This document shows, piece by piece, positions 1 through 11,986 of a DNA stretch of 11,986 bases. The DNA is from JABFRZ01 sp031413955 (GTDB taxonomy: Bacteria > Planctomycetota > UBA1135 > GCA-002686595): contig JANOGB010000153.1 in NCBI GenBank assembly GCA_031413955.1, forward strand, positions 1-11,986, given 5' to 3'. Position 1 is the first letter of the stretch; each line of letters starts with the position of its first letter. Made by a program: the position numbers and the translations under genes. The notes under the pieces were generated by a model, which worked only from the letters and a program-made list of their open reading frames with translations, did no database searches and had not been told where the DNA came from.

Positions 1-419
<419 letters not shown>

Positions 420-471
420 TCATCGAGTCGTCCCAGGGCCGCGCTCGACGCGTGGCCCGCGCATCCGCTCC

Positions 472-630
472 ATGAAGATCAAGGAACGTTACGTGTACCT
501 GGTGTGCACCGAGTGCTCGAACCGGAACTACACGACGCACAAGCGGCAGAAGTCGACCAAGAAGCTCGAGAAGAGCAAGTACTGTCGCTTCTGCCGCAAG
601 CACGTTGCGCACAAGGAGAAGAAGCTCTGA
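472..630 (+). CDS. rpmG: 50S ribosomal protein bL33 (zinc-ribbon form)
   Basis: bL33 is a small protein of the large ribosomal subunit near the E site. The frame runs from ATG 472 to TGA 628-630 and gives 52 residues, a normal bL33 length. It begins MKIKERYVYLVCTEC and ends HKEKKL. Two Cys pairs, C12-x2-C15 and C38-x2-C41, form the zinc-ribbon site, so this is the Cys-containing (C+) paralogue type. The protein is strongly basic, as expected for rRNA binding. It lies 52 bases after tuf and 63 before secE; rpmG-secE-nusG is a widespread gene order, which supports the call despite the short length. No clear Shine-Dalgarno sequence precedes the ATG (the upstream stretch is pyrimidine- and GC-rich), so initiation may depend on coupling to tuf or on an SD-independent route. 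Confidence 0.95.
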   Translation: MKIKERYVYLVCTECSNRNYTTHKRQKSTKKLEKSKYCRFCRKHVAHKEKKL

Positions 631-636
631 TGTCGA

Positions 637-679
637 CGCGGGGCCGGCCCACGGTCCCGCGGCGAAGCCGAGCCCCGCG
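637..679 (+). repeat. GC-rich inverted repeat in the rpmG-secE gap
   Basis: CGCGGGGC at 637-644 is perfectly complementary to GCCCCGCG at 672-679 (8 bp). The loop contains a small CGGC-GAA-GCCG hairpin at 660-670. It ends 14 bases before the secE ATG and is not followed by a T tract, so it is not an intrinsic terminator. It could modulate secE translation, but at this GC content it may be chance. Confidence 0.35.
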
Positions 680-693
680 CGAGCGGCAGGCCC

Positions 694-1221
694 ATGACGA
701 TCACGCCCGAAAAGAAGGAGCCAGGGAAGGTGGAGAGCGCCCCGCTCCAGCCGTCTGCGCCCGAGGCGACGCTGCCGCACGGACTGTTCACTCCCTACAA
801 GGAGGACCAGGGCCGCCACGTGCGCATGGCCGCCTTCTGGTCGGTGGTGTTCTTTCTGGGCTTCGGCTGCCGCTTCCTGCACGACCTGATGATCCAGTGG
901 GCGAGCCTGCGCGAGCCCCTGGGTGGCATCCGGCTGCCCGTGGTCGGCGTGGACCTCTCCGCGGCTTTCCTCGTCTCGGCCGTGATCTTCTGCGCCGGCC
1001 TGCTCCTCGTTCACCGCTGGCAGCAGCGACCCAAGGTGGCCGACCTCCTGATCGACACCGAGGCCGAACTCAAGAAGGTCAGCTGGCCCAAGGGCGAGGA
1101 GGTCTGGAACGCCTCGATGGTCGTGCTCCTCAGCGTGGTCATCCTCGGCGTGCTCCTGGCCTTGTCCGACGTCTTCCTGTACCGGCTGCTGGTGCGCTAC
1201 CTGATCCTGGGGAACGGCTGA
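694..1221 (+). CDS. secE: Preprotein translocase subunit SecE, long three-helix form
   Basis: SecE is the essential membrane clamp around SecY in the Sec protein-export channel. The 175-residue protein has a hydrophilic, Pro-rich N-terminus (residues 1-40), then three predicted membrane segments at about 45-66, 85-107 and 140-163. The family signature, an amphipathic helix plus AELKKVSWPKGEEVW (about 124-138), comes just before the last helix; this conserved core is the diagnostic part. Many bacteria have a SecE of about 60 aa with one helix; E. coli has 127 aa and three helices, so this is a long version with extra N-terminal sequence. The ATG at 694 follows GGCAGG at 685-690, a weak and close Shine-Dalgarno. 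Its TGA (1219-1221) overlaps the nusG ATG by one base, implying translational coupling. The fixed neighbourhood with nusG makes the identification secure. Confidence 0.95.
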   Translation: MTITPEKKEPGKVESAPLQPSAPEATLPHGLFTPYKEDQGRHVRMAAFWSVVFFLGFGCRFLHDLMIQWASLREPLGGIRLPVVGVDLSAAFLVSAVIFCAGLLLVHRWQQRPKVADLLIDTEAELKKVSWPKGEEVWNASMVVLLSVVILGVLLALSDVFLYRLLVRYLILGNG

Positions 1222-1772
1222 TGTCCTACAAGTGGTACTTCGTGCGCTGCCAGTCGGGTCGCGAGGACTCGATCCGCAAGCAGCTCGAGACGCGCATCCA
1301 GATCAAGGGCCTGCAGGACGTGATCCCGCAGGTGCTCGTGCCCTTCGAGCGCGTCACCGACCTCAAGGGCGGCAAGCGCAAGGTCGTCTCGCGCAAGCTC
1401 TACCCCGGCTACCTGATGGTGCAGGCCGACTTCGGCGAGGGCGAGAACCAGCGCACGCTCGAGGCGCGCTCGACCCTGCGCGAAACGCCCGGCTTCGGCG
1501 ATTTTCTGGGGACGCGCGGCGAGCCCTCGCCCCTGACCGAAGCCCAGGTCACCGGCATCCTCTCGCGCATGTCCGACAGCGAGGAGCGTCCGCAAGTGGC
1601 GATCTCGCTGCGCAAGGGCGACATGGTCAAGATCAAGTCGGGCGCGTTCGATGGCTTCGACGGCACGGTCGACGAGGTCAATCCCGACAAGGGCACGGTC
1701 AAAGTGATCGTGACCATCTTCGGCCGGCCCACGCCGGTCGAGCTCGAGTACTGGGAAGTGGAGTCTCTGTAG
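1221..1772 (+). CDS. nusG: Transcription termination/antitermination factor NusG
   Basis: NusG binds the beta' clamp of elongating RNA polymerase, suppresses pausing, and through its KOW domain contacts Rho or ribosomal protein uS10. The ATG at 1221 overlaps the secE stop (TGATG) and is preceded by GGGGAA at 1209-1214, a good Shine-Dalgarno. The protein has 183 residues, typical for NusG. The NGN domain (about 1-118) starts SYKWYFVRCQSGRED and contains RKLYPGYLMVQ and ETPGFGDFLGT. The C-terminal KOW domain (about 130-183) carries KGDMVKIKSGAFDGFDGTV and VTIFGRPTPVELEY. The stretch between, LSRMSDSEERPQVA, is the flexible linker. The frame stays open upstream through secE because of high GC, but only the part from 1221 resembles NusG. 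The N-terminal sequence looks planctomycete-like, from memory. Confidence 0.97.
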   Translation: MSYKWYFVRCQSGREDSIRKQLETRIQIKGLQDVIPQVLVPFERVTDLKGGKRKVVSRKLYPGYLMVQADFGEGENQRTLEARSTLRETPGFGDFLGTRGEPSPLTEAQVTGILSRMSDSEERPQVAISLRKGDMVKIKSGAFDGFDGTVDEVNPDKGTVKVIVTIFGRPTPVELEYWEVESL

Positions 1773-1812
1773 ACCTCCGCGCGCATCCGAGGACCAAGAC
1801 TCCGGAAGAATC

Positions 1813-2241
1813 ATGGCGAAGGAAATCACGGCCAAGGTCAAGTTGCAGTGCCCTGCCGGGCAAGCCACACCGGCTCCGCCGGTGGGCCCCGCGCTGGGTG
1901 CCCACGGCGTCAACATCGGCGCGTTCGTCAAGGAGTTCAACGAGAAGACGCGCGACCAGATGGGGCTGATCATCCCCGTCGAGATCACGGTCTACAAGGA
2001 CCGCAGCTTCGACTTCATCATGAAGTCGCCGCCGGCTTCGGTGCTGCTCATCAAGGCCGCCAAGCTCGAGAAAGGGTCCGGCAACGTCGGTCACGAGGAT
2101 CCGGTGGGCAAGGTCACGCACGCGCAGGTCAAGGAGATCGCGCAGATGAAGTTCAAGGACCTGAACGCGCGCGACATCGAGCACGCCTGTCGGATCATCG
2201 AGGGCACCGCGCGCTCCTCGGGCATCCAAGTCGTCGATTGA
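1813..2241 (+). CDS. rplK: 50S ribosomal protein uL11
   Basis: uL11 binds the 23S rRNA GTPase-associated region together with the L10-L12 stalk and is needed for factor-dependent GTP hydrolysis and the stringent response. It is 142 residues, the normal family length. The N-terminal domain has the Pro-rich ATPAPPVGPALG (about 18-29), including the two prolines (P23, P26) that face the thiostrepton site, followed by HGVNIGAFVKEFN. The rRNA-binding C-terminal domain runs from about residue 72 to the end, with ARDIEHACRIIEGTARSSGI. Cys13 occupies a position often held by Val or Ile. GGAAGAA at 1804-1810 serves as a close Shine-Dalgarno. Only 40 bases separate it from nusG. In E. coli, L1 represses the L11-L1 mRNA upstream of this gene; the short leader here leaves little room for such an operator. 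Confidence 0.98.
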   Translation: MAKEITAKVKLQCPAGQATPAPPVGPALGAHGVNIGAFVKEFNEKTRDQMGLIIPVEITVYKDRSFDFIMKSPPASVLLIKAAKLEKGSGNVGHEDPVGKVTHAQVKEIAQMKFKDLNARDIEHACRIIEGTARSSGIQVVD

Positions 2242-2254
2242 GAGCCACGAGCCC

Positions 2255-2413
2255 GTGAAAAACTCCCTCGCCACCTCCGAGCTCAGCAGGATGCGCCGCG
2301 GCTTCGTTGCGCCTCCTCCGAGTGTTACTCCATCCAAACGCGTCGTCGGCGCGCCTAGCCACGACGCATCCCGCTGGCTCTCGGCTGGCGGGAGGTTTCT
2401 GCACAGGCTCTGA
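2255..2413 (+). CDS. Possible short upstream ORF ending one base before rplA (speculative)
   Basis: A GTG-initiated frame of 52 codons starts at 2255 (begins MKNSLATSELSRM), has an in-frame ATG at 2291, and stops at TGA 2411-2413, leaving a single base before the rplA ATG at 2415. The product is Arg/Ser/Pro-rich with no domain I recognise. No good Shine-Dalgarno precedes either start. The TGACATG arrangement would allow translational coupling to rplA, where the ribosome-binding site is weak. Against it: long open frames are common by chance at this GC content, and the composition looks like non-coding GC-rich sequence. It overlaps the hairpins described at 2288-2393, so the region may act as structured RNA instead. 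Confidence 0.15.
   Translation: MKNSLATSELSRMRRGFVAPPPSVTPSKRVVGAPSHDASRWLSAGGRFLHRL
2288..2393 (+). promoter_or_regulatory. Structured leader of rplA: three consecutive hairpins
   Basis: The 173-base rplK-rplA gap can fold into three hairpins. H1: 2288-2296 with 2309-2317, 8 pairs and one mismatch. H2: 2340-2350 with 2358-2367, 10 pairs, one bulged C at 2347, 7-base loop. H3: 2369-2378 with 2384-2393, 10 pairs including two G-T wobbles, 5-base loop TCTCG. H3 covers part of a GGGAGG (2390-2395) 19 bases before the rplA start. Bases 2375-2382 within H3 can alternatively pair perfectly with 2240-2247 at the end of rplK, so H3 and a long-range helix exclude each other. None has a convincing terminator T tract. 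It may be an autoregulatory site, for example for L1, but it does not visibly match the L1 operator I know. Confidence 0.4.
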
Positions 2414-2414
2414 C

Positions 2415-3101
2415 ATGCGCAAGCGCAGCAAGCGTTACGAAGAAGCGAGCAAGCGGATCGACCGCAGCAAGCTCTATCCGCCCCGCGAGGCACTCGGGTT
2501 GCTCAAGGGCCTGCCCGCGCCCAAGTTCGACGAGACCGTCGACGTCGTGGTGCGCCTGGGCATCGACCCGAAGAAAACCGATCAGCTCGTGCGCGGCGCC
2601 GTGTCCCTGCCAAAGGGACTCGGGAAAGCAGTGCGCGTCGTGGTCTTTGCCGAGGGCGACAAGGCTGATGCGGCCCGCAAGGCCGGAGCCGACGAGGTCG
2701 GGTCCGAGGAGCTGGCCAAGCGCATCCTCGATGGCTGGCTCGACTTCGACATCGTCATCGCCAGCCCCGACATGATGAAGCACGTCGGCAAGCTCGGCAA
2801 AGTCCTCGGTCCGCAGGGCAAGATGCCCAGCCCGAAGTCGGGCACGGTCACGCCCGAGGTTGGCACCGCGGTGCAGGAGTTCAAGGCCGGCAAGGTCGAG
2901 TTCCGCACCGACGCGGGCGGCAACGTGCACGCGCCGGTCGGCAAGCGTTCGTTCTCCATCGAGGACCTCGAGGTGAACCTGACCGCGTTCCTCACGCACC
3001 TGACGAGCCTGCGCCCGCCCAGCGTCAAGGGCAATTTCCTGCGCAAGGTATCGGTCAGCACCACCATGAGTCCGGGCGCCCTGGTCGCCTTCGAAGGTTA
3101 A
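2415..3101 (+). CDS. rplA: 50S ribosomal protein uL1
   Basis: uL1 forms the mobile L1 stalk that helps move deacylated tRNA out of the E site, and in many bacteria represses translation of its own operon. From ATG 2415 the protein has 228 residues, close to the usual 229-235. The start MRKRSKRYEEASKRID matches the normal N-terminus; the frame continues upstream to a TTG at 2307, but that extension is not L1-like. The signature LGPQGKMPSPKSGTVT lies at about 131-146, inside the inserted domain II (about 65-160). Domain I resumes after it with EFKAGKVEFRTDAGGNVHAPVGK, and the end carries STTMSPGALV. The only Shine-Dalgarno-like bases near the start are a weak AGG at 2405-2407; translation may depend on coupling or on the upstream hairpins. 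Its TAA is two bases before the rplJ start. Confidence 0.97.
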   Translation: MRKRSKRYEEASKRIDRSKLYPPREALGLLKGLPAPKFDETVDVVVRLGIDPKKTDQLVRGAVSLPKGLGKAVRVVVFAEGDKADAARKAGADEVGSEELAKRILDGWLDFDIVIASPDMMKHVGKLGKVLGPQGKMPSPKSGTVTPEVGTAVQEFKAGKVEFRTDAGGNVHAPVGKRSFSIEDLEVNLTAFLTHLTSLRPPSVKGNFLRKVSVSTTMSPGALVAFEG

Positions 3102-3103
3102 CC

Positions 3104-3682
3104 ATGCCGAACCTCATCAACGAGATCATCGTGCGCCAACTCTCCGACGAGTTCGCGGGCGCGGAAGGGATGGTGATCGTCTCCCTCGCCGGCCTCACGG
3201 TGCGCGAGACGGAGGACCTGCGCATCTCCCTGGCCGAGAGCGGCGTGCGCCTGCGCATGGTGCGGAACCGCCTGGCCCGCCTGGCGCTCAAGAACCGCGG
3301 TCTCGAAGCTGGCGAGGAGCTGTTCGGCGGCAACGTGGCCTGCGCCTGGGGCACCTCCGAAGACGCCGTCAAGATCGCCAAAGCGGTCGCCAAGGCGGTC
3401 AAGCGCGCGGATCCCAAGAAGAAGAGCAAGCTCGCGTTCCGCGGCGGTTTCTTCGAGGGCAACTTGCTCGACGCCAGGTCGGCCGCCGCCCTGGCCGAGC
3501 TGCCGGGCAAGGACGAGCTGCGCGCGATGCTGCTCGGCCTGCTCAGCGGACCAGCGCGCTCGCTCGCCGTCCTGCTGCAGGCGCCTGGCGCCTCGATCGC
3601 CAGGGTCCTGCAAGCCCACGCCGACAAGGGCGGAGCGGGCGAAGGCCAGACCGACCAGACCGAACCCGCGCCGAGCACCTGA
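3104..3682 (+). CDS. rplJ: 50S ribosomal protein uL10
   Basis: uL10 is the base of the ribosomal stalk: its N-terminal domain binds 23S rRNA beside uL11 and its C-terminal helix holds L12 dimers. The 192-residue product has the globular domain at about 1-135 (MVIVSLAGLTVRETEDLR, VRLRMVRNRLARLALK, FRGGFFEG), then a helical section (DELRAMLLGLLSGPARSLAVLLQAP, about 137-161, and following) where L12 dimers attach. It ends in a Gly/Glu/Thr/Pro-rich tail (about 175-192) that is probably disordered and somewhat longer than in E. coli (165 aa). GAAGG at 3093-3097 inside the rplA 3' end is the likely Shine-Dalgarno. With only two bases between rplA and rplJ, there is no space for the L10 leader RNA that precedes rplJ in many bacteria, so any L10-L12 autoregulation must act elsewhere. 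Confidence 0.96.
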   Translation: MPNLINEIIVRQLSDEFAGAEGMVIVSLAGLTVRETEDLRISLAESGVRLRMVRNRLARLALKNRGLEAGEELFGGNVACAWGTSEDAVKIAKAVAKAVKRADPKKKSKLAFRGGFFEGNLLDARSAAALAELPGKDELRAMLLGLLSGPARSLAVLLQAPGASIARVLQAHADKGGAGEGQTDQTEPAPST

Positions 3683-3697
3683 TCGGATCACCGCTCA

Positions 3698-3716
3698 CCG
3701 GGGCAGCGCGCTCCGG
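3698..3716 (+). other. Hairpin in the rplJ-rplL gap
   Basis: CCGGGGC (3698-3704) pairs with GCTCCGG (3710-3716): seven pairs including one G-T wobble, loop AGCGC. It begins 15 bases after the rplJ stop. No T tract follows, so it is not a standard terminator. It could be a processing or 3'-stability element that uncouples rplL from rplJ. Confidence 0.35.
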
Positions 3717-3744
3717 CAAGACTCAACCTCAACCGTTCCAAAGA

Positions 3745-3760
3745 AGAAGGCAAGAAAGGA
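3745..3760 (+). promoter_or_regulatory. Purine-rich ribosome-binding site of rplL
   Basis: An A/G-rich run containing AGAAGG (3745-3750) and AAAGGA (3755-3760) ends four bases before the rplL ATG at 3765. It stands out in GC-rich surroundings and should be unstructured. L12 is needed in several copies per ribosome while the other stalk proteins are single, so a strong independent site fits; that link is inference. Confidence 0.6.
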
Positions 3761-3764
3761 TCCC

Positions 3765-4160
3765 ATGTCGGACGCAGTCGCTGAACTCGACAAAGAACTC
3801 GAAGACCTGGCCGGTAAGCTCGACAAGCTCTCGCTGCTGCAGGCTTCTCACCTGGTGAAGTACCTCGAGAAGCACTGGGGCGTAAGCGCTGCCGCACCGG
3901 CCGCCATGGCTGCCGCACCCGCAGCCGCTGCCGCAGTCAAGGAGGAGAAGACCACCTTCAGCGTCATCCTCGAGGCCGCGGGTGACAAGAAGATCCAGGT
4001 CATCAAGGAAGTCCGCGCGATCACGGGCCTGGGCCTGAAAGAGGCCAAGGATCTGGTCGACGGTGCACCGAAGGCCGTCAAGGAAGGTGTCACCAAGGAA
4101 GAAGCAGCGGAAATCAAGGCGAAGATCGAATCGGCTGGCGGCAAGGTCAAGGTGGACTAG
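3765..4160 (+). CDS. rplL: 50S ribosomal protein bL12 (L7/L12)
   Basis: bL12 is the multicopy stalk protein that recruits translational GTPases (EF-Tu, EF-G, IF2, RF3). The product has 131 residues; the family is usually 120-130. The N-terminal dimerisation domain (1-40) contains LEDLAGKLDKLSLLQASHLVKYL. A flexible Ala/Pro hinge follows (about 41-60, SAAAPAAMAAAPAAAAA). The C-terminal factor-binding domain (about 62-131) has the conserved KKIQVIKEVRAITGLGLKEA and AKDLVDGAPKAVKEG. The protein is acidic overall. It lies 82 bases after rplJ with its own strong Shine-Dalgarno. It is followed by the longest untranslated gap of the window (257 bases), in which an attenuator-like stem would reduce transcription into rpoB, as between rplL and rpoB in E. 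coli. Confidence 0.98.
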   Translation: MSDAVAELDKELEDLAGKLDKLSLLQASHLVKYLEKHWGVSAAAPAAMAAAPAAAAAVKEEKTTFSVILEAAGDKKIQVIKEVRAITGLGLKEAKDLVDGAPKAVKEGVTKEEAAEIKAKIESAGGKVKVD

Positions 4161-4417
4161 CCCCATTGCCTTCTCGTACCTCGCCGGGCCGGATGGGCCC
4201 CTCGAACCGCTGCCGCTGCCGCGGCGAGGGAGTGCTTTTCTCTCACCCGCGTGAGGCCGGCCGCCGTACGCCGAGGTTCGGCCTGTCGGTCCCGACCCGC
4301 TCCACATCTGTCCCGCTTGGCTGAGCACGCTACCGAGGGCTGCACGCCCCGCGCGCGTCGTTTTCGTCTCATCCCGAGTTCTGCACTTCTCCCGGCCCCG
4401 TTCTCGCCCGACGCCCG
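4161..4417 (+). other. rplL-rpoB intergenic region (rpoB leader)
   Basis: This is the longest gene-free stretch, 257 bases. After the attenuator-like stem (4179-4229 plus T tract) there are small hairpins at 4242-4255 (CTCAC/GTGAG, loop CCGC), 4270-4282 (GCCGA/TCGGC, loop GGT) and 4285-4296 (GTCG/CGAC). The last 120 bases are pyrimidine- and GC-rich. There is no purine-rich ribosome-binding site before the rpoB ATG, and I could not recognise promoter boxes, although a promoter here is possible. In E. coli the equivalent gap holds an attenuator and an RNase III site. Confidence 0.6.
4179..4239 (+). terminator. Attenuator-like stem with short T tract between rplL and rpoB
   Basis: CCTCGCCG (4179-4186) is perfectly complementary to CGGCGAGG (4222-4229). 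Six bases later is TTTT (4236-4239). Within the stem, GGGCC (4186-4190)/GGCCC (4196-4200) and GCCGC (4212-4216)/GCGGC (4221-4225) form smaller hairpins that partly compete with the outer stem. The T tract is short and displaced, so termination would be partial. That fits an attenuator lowering rpoBC transcription relative to ribosomal protein genes. The structure is by eye; efficiency cannot be judged. Confidence 0.4.
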
Positions 4418-8125
<3,708 letters not shown>

Positions 8126-8140
8126 CTGGAGGCATCACCC

Positions 8141-11986
<3,846 letters not shown>

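Noticed and set aside
436..458. Hairpin after tuf (GGGCC/GGCCC with an inner GCG/CGC stem) as a possible terminator
   Set aside because: No T tract follows and rpmG starts 14 bases later, so an intrinsic terminator is not supported.
420..471. tRNA-Trp gene, found between tuf and secE in some bacteria
   Set aside because: The gap is only 52 bases and the rpmG-secE gap only 63, both too short for a tRNA.
630..1220. Open frame from ATG 630 (overlapping the rpmG stop) running through secE into nusG without a stop
   Set aside because: It could suggest an N-terminally extended NusG, but the translation over the secE region is low-complexity Arg/Pro/Gly/Ala sequence, while secE in the other frame has clear conserved motifs and NusG homology begins at 1221.
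2307..2414. N-terminal extension of uL1 from a TTG at 2307
   Set aside because: The 36 extra residues do not resemble L1, and the normal N-terminus begins at ATG 2415 with a standard total length.

Overview
This 12 kb window is a conserved bacterial core operon, all on the + strand: 3' end of tuf (EF-Tu), rpmG (bL33), secE, nusG, rplK (uL11), rplA (uL1), rplJ (uL10), rplL (bL12), rpoB (RNA polymerase beta) and most of rpoC (beta'). I see no mobile element, CRISPR array, tRNA, rRNA, toxin or defence gene, and no previously undescribed protein system.

Organism: the DNA is very GC-rich with strong G/C at third codon positions. Several protein traits resemble Planctomycetota homologues as I remember them: the NusG N-terminus, a beta subunit of about 1235 residues with the segment around REDPCKSH, and a long three-helix SecE. 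This placement is inference from recall and no search was run. Both polymerase subunits carry lineage-specific insertions of the kind found in proteobacterial and PVC-type enzymes: a helical SI2-like insert in beta and an SI3-like insert in the trigger loop of beta'.

Layout: bases 1-419 are the tuf C-terminus, and 472-1772 hold rpmG, secE and nusG, with secE and nusG overlapping by one base. Bases 1813-4160 encode the L11-L1-L10-L12 ribosomal stalk and L1 proteins, and 4418-11986 encode beta and beta', with rpoC running off the window edge. Together these genes serve translation elongation (EF-Tu and the L11/L10/L12 GTPase-associated centre), transcription (RpoB, RpoC, NusG), transcription-translation coupling (NusG) and protein export (SecE).

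No gap between genes exceeds 300 bases. The two notable non-coding stretches are rplK-rplA (173 bases, three consecutive predicted hairpins plus a short ORF ending one base before rplA) and rplL-rpoB (257 bases, an attenuator-like stem with a short T tract, then an rpoB start with no visible Shine-Dalgarno sequence). These are the best candidates for regulation. All RNA structures were found by eye, without energy calculation. I could not recognise any sigma-factor promoter in the window.
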